Of a stretch of DNA of 53,627 nt, positions 1 to 9,063 are shown piece by piece; within the stretch, counting starts at the first letter, position 1, and each line of letters starts with the position of its first letter. The notes beneath the pieces were generated by a model, which searched no databases, had not been told where the DNA came from, and worked only from the letters and a program-made list of their open reading frames with translations. Source of the stretch: a virus; the IMG/VR virus record IMGVR_UViG_3300007072_000012, positions 1-53,627 of that record; one strand, 5' to 3'. A program made the position numbers and the translations under genes.

Positions 1-1572
1 ATTAATGCTGAACCACTGAGTGCCGGAATCTAGTGTATTTGCCGCTGGACGATCTGCATGTAATCCATAGAGGATTTTAGAACCTACCCACATTCTACGC
101 ATGGTTTCAATACCAGATGCATAGGTAGTTAGTGCTGTAGTATCGCCACCAGTAACCATTGCACGTCTTAAAGTTTCGATACCTGAAGCATATTCTGTTA
201 ACTCTTGTAAATCAACAATAACACCAGATAGTGTATTAGTATTTGATGTTAATTCATTTTGTACAAGAATTAATTGACCATTAATACCAGATGCATAGGT
301 TGTTACTGCTGTGGTATCACCACCAGTAACCATTTGCCTACGCATAGATTCAATACCAGAGGCATATGCTTCTATTGCTGTGGTGTCACCACCAGTAGAG
401 GAACCAGAAACACCATTTAAAACACCACGGTAGCTAACTACGATGCCTTTTGTGTCACTAATGGCAATCATTACAGGTTTTGAAATAGTACCGCTTGTAA
501 TTGGTTCAGTTGGTGTTAACTCACCTAAGTTATCAGCAGACAGGAAGTACACAATACCGGGAATTAAACCGCTTTGATTTTCAATTTCACCCTCAAATAC
601 AGCAGTAAATTGATTACCTGATGTAGATTCAATGATAGCAACTGATTCAGCAGTAACAATATTGTCTGCTTTAGCTTTTGCCCACTGTTCACCAGTGGTT
701 CTATAAATTGCATTTAATGCAGAAAAATCGTGTGTTTGAATATAAGTTTGACGAATGCTTGATCCGGTAGCCGTAGACGTACCACCAGCAGGTCTTGCAC
801 CTATTCCTGAAGCATATTCTGTTAACTCTCTTAAATCAGTAATAATGCCTGATGTTGTATTAGTATTTGATGTTAATTCATTTTGTACAAGAATTAATTG
901 ATTATTGATACCAGATGCATAAGATTCTAACACAGGATTGGAAGAAACCATGACCCGACGCATAGACTCAATACCGGATGCGTAGGATTCAATTTCTCGT
1001 GAATCAATAATTAATCCCGATAATGTATTACTAGCAGCAGTTTGATTTATTTGAATTACATTTAGTAGCGTTTTTGTTCCAGAAGCATAACCAGTAATAT
1101 AGTAAATATTTGATTGGTTAACAATTGCTAACGCACCAATACCAGATATATATGGTTCTAGTGCTGGATTTGAACCACCACCAGACAAAATCATTGAATC
1201 TACATAATGTTTATTAGTTAAATCGGCAGGAATGGTTGGCCAACGATATTGTAACGCTCTTTCAAAGGATTTAATACCAGATAAATTCTGGTTTCCTTGA
1301 GTTCTAATATATGTAATAATGTCGGCTAAGTGGGCAGATGTTATAACACCAGAAGCAATATTTTCTGGAACTGTAATAATCTCGCCTAAGTCGGTTCCAG
1401 AGGTTAATTTATCTCCGGTAATAGTCCCATTGGCTATTAATTCGTTAGTGATTGCTTCTAAGGAGATGTGTCTTGTTTGAATATAACCATCTTGTATGTC
1501 AGGATTTGGGTAAGCACCTTGTAAGGCACCACCCGCAGCATCACCATATCTAATTGGGTCAGTTAAAGCCAA
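1..1572 (-). CDS. Repeat-rich fibre-like virion protein, 3' end outside window
   Basis: This is an open frame of 524 codons running off the left edge. There is no ATG near its 5' end and an in-frame TGA lies two codons upstream, so I start it at TTG (1570-1572) preceded by AGGGA at about 7 nt; translation then begins MALTDPIRYGDAAGG. The protein carries about eight copies of a YASGI-type motif, several extended to YASGIESMRR or YASGINxQLILVQNEL, plus GGDTTA linkers and many short SGI/SGV units. Such periodic, Gly/Ser/Thr-rich sequence fits a trimeric tail-fibre or virion shaft, but no named family was recognised. It is the last visible gene of the minus-strand block. Confidence 0.75.
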   Translation of the reverse strand, partial: MALTDPIRYGDAAGGALQGAYPNPDIQDGYIQTRHISLEAITNELIANGTITGDKLTSGTDLGEIITVPENIASGVITSAHLADIITYIRTQGNQNLSGIKSFERALQYRWPTIPADLTNKHYVDSMILSGGGSNPALEPYISGIGALAIVNQSNIYYITGYASGTKTLLNVIQINQTAASNTLSGLIIDSREIESYASGIESMRRVMVSSNPVLESYASGINNQLILVQNELTSNTNTTSGIITDLRELTEYASGIGARPAGGTSTATGSSIRQTYIQTHDFSALNAIYRTTGEQWAKAKADNIVTAESVAIIESTSGNQFTAVFEGEIENQSGLIPGIVYFLSADNLGELTPTEPITSGTISKPVMIAISDTKGIVVSYRGVLNGVSGSSTGGDTTAIEAYASGIESMRRQMVTGGDTTAVTTYASGINGQLILVQNELTSNTNTLSGVIVDLQELTEYASGIETLRRAMVTGGDTTALTTYASGIETMRRMWVGSKILYGLHADRPAANTLDSGTQWFSIN

Positions 1573-1687
1573 GGTTCATTCCCTGCTGGTTCGACCTAAC
1601 AGGAATACCGCCCATCAGAGACGGTACTTTCCATAGTAATATAATCGTTAATTAGGCAGGGAATTGCTGTTTAGGAAGGAAAAATTA
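1573..1687 (-). other. Short intergenic leader with hairpin
   Basis: This is a 115-bp gap upstream of the fibre gene. On the minus strand it holds a small hairpin with TACCG/CGGTA arms (about 1602-1625) just before the TTG start region. No sigma70 promoter is visible here, so the fibre gene may depend on upstream or late-type transcription. Confidence 0.3.
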
Positions 1688-1864
1688 TTACAAAATTGGT
1701 TTTGTTTTACGAATACCAGTTTCACACTCAATACAGATATTGTCATTTGGACGTACAGACTTAATACGCACTTTAGCACCACATTTACAACATTTGCCTT
1801 CAAACATATAAATTGTGGCTTTTAGTTTTCCATCACAGTAGAGAGTTGTATTATTCTGTCTCAT
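1688..1864 (-). CDS. Small two-CxxC zinc-ribbon protein
   Basis: The product is 58 aa with CCKC and CIEC knuckles about 17 residues apart, the layout of a small zinc ribbon, and a basic tail. The frame is open further upstream to 1897, but that start has its Shine-Dalgarno almost touching the codon. The ATG at 1864 overlaps the end of the preceding gene by 14 nt, which suggests coupled translation, but an internal start is also possible. Function unknown. Confidence 0.5.
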   Translation of the reverse strand: MRQNNTTLYCDGKLKATIYMFEGKCCKCGAKVRIKSVRPNDNICIECETGIRKTKPIL

Positions 1865-2276
1865 TGAGTGCACTCTGTGCCTTATTAATTCTAGCATCCT
1901 CTAAAGTTTGAAATGATATTTCTCGTAAAGACCCTTTTAGTAATGGAAAATCTCGTCCGAACCCAACTCCGAACACTTTAATTTCAACAGAACTTGCACC
2001 TTCATCTACTTGGTATAATCCGGTAAATGAGCGTCTTTCATCCGGTCCTAACCCACGTAATCCAACTTTTGATTCAACACGAATAATATCACCTGTTTCA
2101 CAATCTACAGGTTTTTGGTACCACATTCTTGTATATCGTTGTGCTAAAGGAGTTAAATAAATTCCTTCGTCATCTTTTTGAATTTCAACTTTAGAATCAT
2201 TAATAAATATTTCCAACTTAGAACCTTCTTTCAGGTTCTTACAAAATCCAATTTGTACAAATATTTTAGTGCTCAT
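1851..2276 (-). CDS. Hypothetical protein, 141 aa
   Basis: A soluble 141-aa protein with no membrane segment. The N-terminal half looks beta-rich (KIFVQIGF, KLEIFINDSKVEI) and the centre has charged turns. Its ATG directly follows the TAA of the gene before it (2277-2279), so the two are likely translated together. Its position next to a fibre gene allows a virion or assembly role, but nothing in the sequence proves it. Confidence 0.6.
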   Translation of the reverse strand: MSTKIFVQIGFCKNLKEGSKLEIFINDSKVEIQKDDEGIYLTPLAQRYTRMWYQKPVDCETGDIIRVESKVGLRGLGPDERRSFTGLYQVDEGASSVEIKVFGVGFGRDFPLLKGSLREISFQTLEDARINKAQSALNETE

Positions 2277-2585
2277 TTAATTCTCAATAATGTTATTTTC
2301 TTCGTCATTAACAAAAGATAAAAATAAAAGAAATATGGCATTAGAAAATGTTTTTAAAAACCTATTGGGATGAAATAAAATTTCCCAAGTAAAAAATATT
2401 CGTAATTTCCAAGGAACAGTTTCAAATGTTAAAGGTTTTGCACTTTCAATAATTCGTTTTCGGTCAGCTTCAACTATTTGTTTAATTTTATTTACTATAA
2501 TTTCCTGTCCCGTTACTTGCCCAACATTTCCTAATCCATAAATTTCTTTGGCTGTTTCTAACATTAACTTAGTAGTGTAAACCAT
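2277..2585 (-). CDS. Hypothetical protein with C-terminal hydrophobic segment
   Basis: A 102-aa protein. Residues about 60-92 (IFFTWEILF...NAIFLLFLSFV) are hydrophobic and aromatic and may form one membrane helix near the C terminus; the N-terminal part is charged. It lies between the 77-aa gene at 2604-2837 and the 141-aa gene, in one transcript from the promoter at 2868-2895. Not recognised. Confidence 0.5.
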   Translation of the reverse strand: MVYTTKLMLETAKEIYGLGNVGQVTGQEIIVNKIKQIVEADRKRIIESAKPLTFETVPWKLRIFFTWEILFHPNRFLKTFSNAIFLLFLSFVNDEENNIIEN

Positions 2586-2603
2586 GTTGTTCTCATTTCT
2601 ATT

Positions 2604-2837
2604 TTATGTTGCGTTAGATTCCTGTTCATTATCAATATGCCAATCTTCAATATCATAGTCGTAATCATCTACAAAATCATCATAAATACCCTGCTGTTGT
2701 AATATCATAGTTTCTAACTCTTGTTTAAAGTCTATAATTTTTTCTAATACTTCTTTGTCAATTTCCTTATGTCGTTTCATTTCATTTGTGGCCATACTTA
2801 ACAGACTTACAATTTTTTGCTGTGATTCTGGTATCAT
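2604..2837 (-). CDS. Hypothetical acidic protein, 77 aa
   Basis: A short protein, mainly helical in its first 50 residues (lysine/glutamate-rich, likely coiled coil), followed by a very acidic tail (DDFVDDYDYDIEDWH). It is the first gene behind the promoter at 2868-2895, with GGAGA ahead of the ATG. The acidic tail could mimic DNA or bind a basic partner, but that is inference. Confidence 0.55.
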   Translation of the reverse strand: MIPESQQKIVSLLSMATNEMKRHKEIDKEVLEKIIDFKQELETMILQQQGIYDDFVDDYDYDIEDWHIDNEQESNAT

Positions 2838-2867
2838 AGTATGTCTCCTATACCTTTCCCATTAGAT

Positions 2868-2895
2868 ATTATACAGTCATAACACAAATTGTCAA
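2868..2895 (-). promoter_or_regulatory. Promoter for 2837-1 transcript
   Basis: -35 TTGACA (2890-2895) and -10 TATAAT (2868-2873) with a 16-bp spacer, about 30 bp upstream of the ATG at 2837. Confidence 0.75.
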
Positions 2896-2901
2896 GTTAA
2901 T

Positions 2902-5361
2902 TTAGCCACATTTAGACCAACCACAATCTCTACATGTAATACAGCCTGATTCACGAGCTAGATTCGTGGATTTACAAGCAGGACATTCTTCACCTGTAAC
3001 TTTAGTACCATCAACGACGTATGATTTTAGAACACGTGCAATTGCTTTGGCAAAACTGTTCCAATCGCCTTCCACCTTTTCTAATTGATGAACAATAAAT
3101 GCTACGTCAGCACCATGTCGTAATGAGGCAGAAATAAGTCTTGTTATTGCTGCTTCTTCGGGTTCTAGTGCCTTGTGTGTATCCTTGACTAAAACTTCAC
3201 CTTTATCAGTTTTAACTACATAATGTCCACGTGTAATTTTACTAATTGTACCATGTTGTTTGTCATGTGCAATTAGATTTTCATCATTGGTATGCATGGC
3301 AAATACCTCATATGGATCATTGCCAAAATTACCAACAATGATAAGAATTTTAGATTTCTTATTTGGCAATATAAATAAATCACAGGGTAAGCTTTTTGGT
3401 CGTTTAGGAGCATGAGTTTTTGTAATACTAGTGAGTAATGTTTCTGCTTTTTTGGATATTAATACTCCATCTCTGCAACCTTCACGATAAATTGTAATTC
3501 CTTTACAGCCAGCTTTCCATGCTGTTTCATAGATTTCGGCAGTCTTCTCGTAACTTATATCTTTTGGTAAATTGATTGTTGACGAGATACTATGATCTAC
3601 ATGCTTTTGTATTGCTGCTTGAAGTTTAACACGATTAATCCAATCTATATCCATTGCACAACAATTATTCCAAGGAGATTTTTTAAGGTCTGTCTCTCCT
3701 GTAACTTCTTTCCACATAGCAACTTTAGGATGGTACACAGTATACTCTTGCCACTTGTCACCATTCTTGTCAATAAAATCAGGTTTTACAGTTTCAGCAT
3801 GTGTAATTTTTCGTCTTCGTATATAAGAAAGTTTATATACTGGTTCCACACCAGAACTCGTCTGTGTTAAAATACTAACCGATCCTGTAGGTGCTGTAGT
3901 AAGTAATGAGATGTTCCTACGTCCTGATTTACTCATTCGTTTATACAGGTCAGCACCAGAGACAGTTTCTCCCTCACCCAACGAAATAGTTTCATCTTTG
4001 AAACGATTAAGAAATTCATTGTCTTTTTCTAATTCAAAATTCCAAATAGGGAATGGTCCAATTTCTTCTGCCATTTCAATTGACGATTCATATGCTGCAA
4101 ATTTAATCGTCCGATAAATTTTCTCTGCTTTAGCAATACTTTCCTTACTGCCATACTGAATTCCAAGAGCAGCTAAAGCATCACCAAGAGCCGTAATACC
4201 TGTTCCTGTTCTACGACCATTCATGCATTTTTCTTTAATTTTATGCCACAGATTAAGTTCTGTTTGTTTGGTTTCTTTTGGTTCAGGATCATTTTTAATT
4301 TTTGTAATAATTCGATCAATATGTTCAAGTTCTAAATCAATTAAATTATCCATTAACCTCTGTGTAATTTTTGCAATATTATAAAATTGTTTAAAATCAA
4401 ATTTTGCATATTTAGTAAATGGATTTAACACAAAAGAGAATAGATTGATTGCCATTAAACGACAAGAATCATATGCACAAAGTGGTAACTCAGCACATGG
4501 ATTTGTTGCAATTGTTTGAAACCCAACCGAAGCATATGAGTCAGCAGGAGAATTTCGGATAATGTTATCCCAAAATAACAATCCCGGTTCAGCCCAATCT
4601 CTTGCAGCAGCAATAATTTCCTTCCAAACCTTCTTAGCACTGATCTTTTGTGTTATCTTTGGTATTCCGGTTACAGGCCAACGAAGCTCATACTCAGTAT
4701 CCTTTTCAACCGCTTTCAAAAACTCATCCGTAAGTTTAATAGAGATGTTGGCACCAGTAACTTTTGTCAAGTCTTGTTTAATTTTACAAAATTCTAATAT
4801 TTCAGGATGGTGAACTGAAACACAAATCATTAAGGCACCACGTCTATTTGCTTGACCAACTTCACGAATAGAATTGGAAAAGCGTTCCATGAATGGAATA
4901 ATGCCAGTAGATGAGTGTGAGGAATTAGTTGTCAATGTGCCATTAGGACGCAAACAAGAAACATCAAGGCCAGAACCACCCCTACGCTTACAGATTTGTA
5001 CTATCTCTTGATCTGCTTGGCAAATACCACCATAAGAATCTTGTAAATCTACAACAAAACAATTTGATAAGCTTATATATTTACTTTTATTACCAATTCC
5101 ATACATTGGACTACCTTGTGGCACGATCCATTTAAAATGATCAAACCATTGAAATATGTCTTCCTTGGTTAAAGGCTTTTTAAATTTCTTGGCATCAATC
5201 CTAGCAAGTTCTGTTGCCATTCGCCAATGCATGTCTGTAGGTGTTTTTTCTAAATAAGTTCCCTCTTCATTCTTTAAGGCATATTTTAGAAAAACATCGG
5301 CAGGAAGTGCGTCATTAAAGTATTCTGTAGAGGCTTTTACAACCTCTTCTTTACTGAACAT
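2902..5361 (-). CDS. nrdJ: Adenosylcobalamin-dependent (class II) ribonucleotide reductase
   Basis: This enzyme reduces ribonucleotides to deoxyribonucleotides in the cytosol, supplying dNTPs for phage replication. The 819-aa protein shows the SNCFVV segment near residue 100, GSGLDVS-type nucleotide-loop sequence, NPCAELPL with the catalytic N, C and E, and TAPTGSVS near residue 490. The C terminus ends in a cysteine cluster (CPACxxxN...CxTCxDCGWSKCG), as in class II enzymes where C-terminal cysteines re-reduce the active site. No NrdB or NrdD-type partner is seen, which fits the B12-dependent class. Length is normal for the family and the gene looks intact. Confidence 0.93.
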   Translation of the reverse strand: MFSKEEVVKASTEYFNDALPADVFLKYALKNEEGTYLEKTPTDMHWRMATELARIDAKKFKKPLTKEDIFQWFDHFKWIVPQGSPMYGIGNKSKYISLSNCFVVDLQDSYGGICQADQEIVQICKRRGGSGLDVSCLRPNGTLTTNSSHSSTGIIPFMERFSNSIREVGQANRRGALMICVSVHHPEILEFCKIKQDLTKVTGANISIKLTDEFLKAVEKDTEYELRWPVTGIPKITQKISAKKVWKEIIAAARDWAEPGLLFWDNIIRNSPADSYASVGFQTIATNPCAELPLCAYDSCRLMAINLFSFVLNPFTKYAKFDFKQFYNIAKITQRLMDNLIDLELEHIDRIITKIKNDPEPKETKQTELNLWHKIKEKCMNGRRTGTGITALGDALAALGIQYGSKESIAKAEKIYRTIKFAAYESSIEMAEEIGPFPIWNFELEKDNEFLNRFKDETISLGEGETVSGADLYKRMSKSGRRNISLLTTAPTGSVSILTQTSSGVEPVYKLSYIRRRKITHAETVKPDFIDKNGDKWQEYTVYHPKVAMWKEVTGETDLKKSPWNNCCAMDIDWINRVKLQAAIQKHVDHSISSTINLPKDISYEKTAEIYETAWKAGCKGITIYREGCRDGVLISKKAETLLTSITKTHAPKRPKSLPCDLFILPNKKSKILIIVGNFGNDPYEVFAMHTNDENLIAHDKQHGTISKITRGHYVVKTDKGEVLVKDTHKALEPEEAAITRLISASLRHGADVAFIVHQLEKVEGDWNSFAKAIARVLKSYVVDGTKVTGEECPACKSTNLARESGCITCRDCGWSKCG

Positions 5362-5413
5362 TTATCACTCCGAAGATCATTACAAGGTAATTATTGAAGT
5401 TTATCCCACTCTC

Positions 5414-5893
5414 TTACTCAGTATAATCTTGAAACCATGATGGAATTGGCCTAGTCGTCCACTTTGCAAATCGACGTTTTTCTCCTTTGTAATAATTTCT
5501 ATAAGCTGTTACAGGATTTGGATTTTTATACTGTTCAGGCATACATTGTGCAAAGGGAGTTTGACTAATTTGAGAAAAATTAATTTTATGGCTGTTTGAA
5601 ACCATTTCCTTAATCAAAGCCTCACACTTATGTATTTTACCATAACGATGTGTATACTCTTTACAAAGACATAGCGCCATATTGCTTAACCATTTAAAAT
5701 TTTCTAAAGACGCAGAAGCCCAAATAGAAGCTGGATGATTTTTATGTGTTTGTTTGTATACACCCTGTAAATTATGTTTCCAAAAGGCATTAGAGAGAAG
5801 CTGTGTGGATTCAAGAATCATCTTTACTGTGTGTTTGTCGCAATGATATTCTGCTGCAAGCATTGGGTCTTCATCTAACACGAAGATATTCAT
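5414..5893 (-). CDS. Conserved phage hypothetical protein (DEDPMLAAEYHCDKH family)
   Basis: A 159-aa soluble protein opening MNIFVLDEDPMLAAEYHCDKHTVKM, a beginning I recall from many phage hypotheticals of similar length; the biochemical role is unknown. Conserved-looking Asp, His and Cys residues (DKH, HKNHPASIW) could bind metal. A strong promoter (5900-5927) lies only a few bases upstream, so this gene begins a transcript that continues into nrdJ. Confidence 0.7.
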   Translation of the reverse strand: MNIFVLDEDPMLAAEYHCDKHTVKMILESTQLLSNAFWKHNLQGVYKQTHKNHPASIWASASLENFKWLSNMALCLCKEYTHRYGKIHKCEALIKEMVSNSHKINFSQISQTPFAQCMPEQYKNPNPVTAYRNYYKGEKRRFAKWTTRPIPSWFQDYTE

Positions 5894-5899
5894 GTCTAT

Positions 5900-5927
5900 A
5901 TTATACTACCTGTTGTGGTTTTGTCAA
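5900..5927 (-). promoter_or_regulatory. Promoter for 5893 gene and nrdJ
   Basis: -35 TTGACA (5922-5927) and -10 TATAAT (5900-5905), spacer 16. The ATG at 5893 lies only 7 nt beyond the -10, so the transcript is almost leaderless. Confidence 0.75.
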
Positions 5928-5933
5928 GAGAAT

Positions 5934-6302
5934 TTAGTTCAGCTTCTTGACCGCTTCTTCTGACCAGTACGTTTCAGTAGTCCAGTTGGGATTCTTGGTG
6001 AAGCAGACATATCGAAGAGTCTCACCGTTGGTAAGGTGCAGTAGAAGTGTGGGCTTGGAAAGTTCAACGGAACTAGTGGTGTGAGCAATCGACCCAAGGT
6101 GCACAACTTCCCACTTTTCAGGATTGCGAATCTTACCATTCTCAAAGATTACAATTGCACAGGTTTTAACTTCCTCATTCTTTTCGTTTCGACGCATGAT
6201 GCAGGCTTCAGCACTGGCAATTTTTGCACCAAACTCGTTGATAAGCACTGCCGCCTTAATCCAGTTGAAGATGTTGTAGGTGAAAGTCATGTTCAGGTTC
6301 AT
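5934..6302 (-). CDS. Hypothetical protein, 122 aa
   Basis: A beta-rich 122-aa protein with no recognised motif. The start MNLNMTF has AAGGAGAAGG just upstream. A promoter at 6323-6351 precedes it. Codon use here is somewhat richer in G+C than in its neighbours. Function unknown. Confidence 0.6.
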   Translation of the reverse strand: MNLNMTFTYNIFNWIKAAVLINEFGAKIASAEACIMRRNEKNEEVKTCAIVIFENGKIRNPEKWEVVHLGSIAHTTSSVELSKPTLLLHLTNGETLRYVCFTKNPNWTTETYWSEEAVKKLN

Positions 6303-6322
6303 TTCCTTCTCCTTTCATTAGT

Positions 6323-6351
6323 ATTATACTGCTATTACTAATGAAAGTCAA
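6323..6351 (-). promoter_or_regulatory. Promoter for 6302 gene
   Basis: -35 TTGACT (6346-6351) and -10 TATAAT (6323-6328), spacer 17. The -35 overlaps the last codons of the gene ending at 6348. The flanks CATTAGTAAT / ATTACTAATG form an inverted repeat that could serve as an operator. Confidence 0.7.
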
Positions 6352-6569
6352 GAAGTTTCTCCCATTTCTTTCGAGGCAAATTTTGCCTCTAATCTTCGTG
6401 CTTCTTCCATAATCATTTTAACAGATTCCATTGGATCACGATTTTCCATGTTTTCTTTTGCCACAAGGTGCATTTCTAATTCTCTAATTTGATTTTCGGT
6501 TAAATCCTCTAACCTGCTTTGATATACACTTTTGGCTAACTTTTTTAATTCTTTTATGTGCTTATCCAT
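6348..6569 (-). CDS. Hypothetical helical protein, 73 aa
   Basis: I start this at MDKHIKELKKL (ATG 6569), which has GAGG about 10 nt upstream; the frame is open to 6653 but that part lies inside the preceding gene. The product is charged and helical throughout (long KEL/EEARRLEAK runs), likely a coiled coil. It overlaps the end of the 135-aa gene by 8 nt, a sign of coupled translation. Confidence 0.6.
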   Translation of the reverse strand: MDKHIKELKKLAKSVYQSRLEDLTENQIRELEMHLVAKENMENRDPMESVKMIMEEARRLEAKFASKEMGETS

Positions 6570-6969
6570 TTTTCTTAATCCTCTTTTGTAAAGTTGATAG
6601 ACCGGATGCTGCTTTTCGTAATTCCTTGTTTCCTTTGATAAGACATGCTTCAATAGTTGCGACAGAAAATCTAGTGACCATAGGTAAATCTTTTGCTTCT
6701 TGTATTGAAAAATGAAAATTATTGCTCAAAGTATAATTAAAATTTCTGAAAATAATTTGCACTTTAAATGTTAATATATTATTAAAAAATTCATAAGCAA
6801 GATTAATACTATACATAGGTTTTATAATCACCCACATTAACACTGTTCTATTGTAACCAGCATCATCAATAAATACATGTTCATCAATTTGCTCTTTTAG
6901 TCTTTCGTTAAGAGCAGTTTTTAGATTTATTAAATGTAAATTATTACAAAGTTCTGTCATTGACATCAC
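6562..6969 (-). CDS. Hypothetical protein, 135 aa
   Basis: A soluble 135-aa protein with a helical N terminus, a central beta-rich part (TVLMWVIIKPMYSINLAYEFFNNI) and a basic C terminus. MTELCNN at 6960 is an alternative start. It is co-directional with the glycosyltransferase genes upstream, separated by 6 nt. Not recognised. Confidence 0.6.
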   Translation of the reverse strand: MMSMTELCNNLHLINLKTALNERLKEQIDEHVFIDDAGYNRTVLMWVIIKPMYSINLAYEFFNNILTFKVQIIFRNFNYTLSNNFHFSIQEAKDLPMVTRFSVATIEACLIKGNKELRKAASGLSTLQKRIKKNG

Positions 6970-6975
6970 TTTCTC

Positions 6976-7635
6976 CTATCGTGGATGAGTAATAGCATAT
7001 TTACGATCATGCATACCCAAATGACCATCTAAAATCCAAGGATTAATTGGTTTTCTACCATAAAAAGAACAAACCTCTTCCCACTGTTTTACTATTATAT
7101 TATATCCTTTATTTTGTAATATTTTAATAGTATGCATCATAGTTAAATCTTCAGAAACCAAATGTGGTTTTTCCTTATTAGGAATTGCAAAGGCTTCAGG
7201 TTCAATATAAGCCTCAATTAGATATTTAGCTAACTTCTTACTAATTCCTTTAACACCACCTTGAATATGGTCATGTATGTACGTACCAAAATAATCTGCA
7301 TCAGGTAATGGGTCTTCAAAATGTCTAAAAATTTCACAGTCTGGATCTAATTTAATTAGATACTCTACATCTTTACTTTCAAAAATTTTAAGATATCGAC
7401 TAATCCATTTTGTTCCATTTGCAATTGGTTTAAGATACTCGCCTAAATGTGTCATAAAATAGTCAGTATTGTCTCTAAATGTCCAATTAAATTGGTCACA
7501 TTCTTTTTGTTGGTCGTATCCATCAAATACTACATCACAATAAGTGTCAGGGAAATACCAATTAATTTCCCTGTAGAGATGTATAGCTTTGCCAACATCA
7601 TCACGGACATTAATTAAGAAACTGAATTCTTCCAT
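6976..7635 (-). CDS. GT-A-fold glycosyltransferase-like protein
   Basis: A 219-aa protein beginning FSFLINVRDD with a DPDCE motif at about residue 98, in the position where GT-A glycosyltransferases carry the DxD that binds the metal-nucleotide sugar. It overlaps the following GT4 gene by 22 nt, so the two likely act together. Substrate unknown. Part of a group of at least five transferase-like genes between 7 and 15.4 kb. Confidence 0.6.
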   Translation of the reverse strand: MEEFSFLINVRDDVGKAIHLYREINWYFPDTYCDVVFDGYDQQKECDQFNWTFRDNTDYFMTHLGEYLKPIANGTKWISRYLKIFESKDVEYLIKLDPDCEIFRHFEDPLPDADYFGTYIHDHIQGGVKGISKKLAKYLIEAYIEPEAFAIPNKEKPHLVSEDLTMMHTIKILQNKGYNIIVKQWEEVCSFYGRKPINPWILDGHLGMHDRKYAITHPR

Positions 7636-8687
7636 ACGTTTTCAACCACACTTGTTAAGTTTTTTGCAAAAATTTCTTCAGTATATTTCTCACGCTCATG
7701 TAATATGTTTTCTCTGAATTTTTTAGTTATTGCATTTTCATTGGAAAATAAATCATATGCAAACTCTAAATCGCGTTTAGTAAGATTAGCATCCTTATTT
7801 GGGTTAGTCATTAAGAAAGCATTGTCATCTGTTAAGACTTCATTAACACCATCTACTGTTGTCGCTGCAATAGGTAATCCCATTGCCATTGCTTCTAACA
7901 GTGCAATTGGAGTGCCTTCGTAGAAACTTGGCAAAATGAATGCATCAGCAGAAGCATAGATATCAGGCATTACCTCTCTAACCATCTGCTCAATCATATG
8001 AATATTTGTATTTAATCCAGTATCCTGTAAAATGCTGTAAAGTTGATAATAATCCGTGCCATCGCCAACCCAAATCCAATGTAAATTATTAAAGTTCTTT
8101 TCTTTTTCTCTAAGTTTATGAATTACATCAAGTTGGAGATGATATCCTTTTGTTCTGTCAGTTCTCGCAACAGTTAAAAATACTCGTGCTGTCTTGGGAA
8201 TTTGAAGAACTTCACGTGCATAAAATGGGTCAGACGTTTTGTAACGATTTGTATTAAATTCTTTGTCAAAACAGGGGTAAATAACTACGCCTTTATCTTT
8301 TGGTAATCCTAAATCCTGTAATGATTTAAGTGTGTTTTGACTAACTGCAATAACTTCCTCTGCACCTTTCAAGGCACATTCCACCCATGCTTTATCATTG
8401 CAGACTTCTTTATACTGTTCTGGAACTAAATGAGCCACAGAAACATAAGGAATACCCACTAGAATAGCTTTTGTCTTTTCAAGTTTATTTGATTCTGGTG
8501 ATTTGTCACTGAATATGATTAAATCTGGTGTGACATGCTCTAACAATGAGACGAAATTTCTACGGTCCTTATCAGACCATGAAAAGGTCAGTTTATATTG
8601 TGCCTCTAAATTTCGACACGCTGCCTCATTCCAAACTTGAATACCATATTTAGGATAGTCTGTGTAGATTAATATGTTTTTACTCAT
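7614..8687 (-). CDS. GT4-family glycosyltransferase (GT-B fold)
   Basis: This 357-aa protein transfers a sugar from a nucleotide donor. The C-terminal half carries the GT4 signature: VFLTVARTDRTKGYHL, then FILPSFYEGTPIALLEAMAMGLPIAAT with the ExGxPxxLLEAMAxGxPxxA pattern and the EGT/E pair near residues 258-266. The N-terminal half is a Rossmann-like acceptor domain. The target may be phage DNA, virion protein or host surface glycan; the sequence does not say. Confidence 0.88.
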   Translation of the reverse strand: MSKNILIYTDYPKYGIQVWNEAACRNLEAQYKLTFSWSDKDRRNFVSLLEHVTPDLIIFSDKSPESNKLEKTKAILVGIPYVSVAHLVPEQYKEVCNDKAWVECALKGAEEVIAVSQNTLKSLQDLGLPKDKGVVIYPCFDKEFNTNRYKTSDPFYAREVLQIPKTARVFLTVARTDRTKGYHLQLDVIHKLREKEKNFNNLHWIWVGDGTDYYQLYSILQDTGLNTNIHMIEQMVREVMPDIYASADAFILPSFYEGTPIALLEAMAMGLPIAATTVDGVNEVLTDDNAFLMTNPNKDANLTKRDLEFAYDLFSNENAITKKFRENILHEREKYTEEIFAKNLTSVVENVWKNSVS

Positions 8688-9063
8688 TTAGCCTTTCCAG
8701 TAGATTTTTCCTTGTTTCGGTTAATTTTTCCTTATAAAGACCTAAAGACAAGTAATAATCTATTTTAGCAATTGCATTTTTAATGTCTTTTATTTTATTT
8801 CCACCTAGTTTGGGTTGACTCTTTAATTCTCGTTTAGTCCTTCTAGCAGCAAAATTTAAATAATTTATAACATGAAAATCATCTTTAGTATATGTATGTT
8901 CTATTTTGTCTTCTACGTATCCACCAGAAAGTCGTCTATCTTCCTTTGCAGCTATTACCATTCCAAGAGGATACAACATTAAATATTCGTCAGTTGATTC
9001 ATCCCACAAACTACACTTCTCCCTCACAGGAGAATATAAACTAGTTGGTATGCTCGTTATCAT
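8680..9063 (-). CDS. Hypothetical protein, 127 aa
   Basis: A 127-aa protein with a Tyr/Trp-rich N-terminal half and a basic helical C-terminal half (AARRTKRELKSQPKLGGNKIKDIKN). It overlaps both neighbours (8 nt with the GT4 gene, 23 nt with the gene before), so it belongs to the same translational unit. Not recognised. Confidence 0.6.
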   Translation of the reverse strand: MITSIPTSLYSPVREKCSLWDESTDEYLMLYPLGMVIAAKEDRRLSGGYVEDKIEHTYTKDDFHVINYLNFAARRTKRELKSQPKLGGNKIKDIKNAIAKIDYYLSLGLYKEKLTETRKNLLERLNE

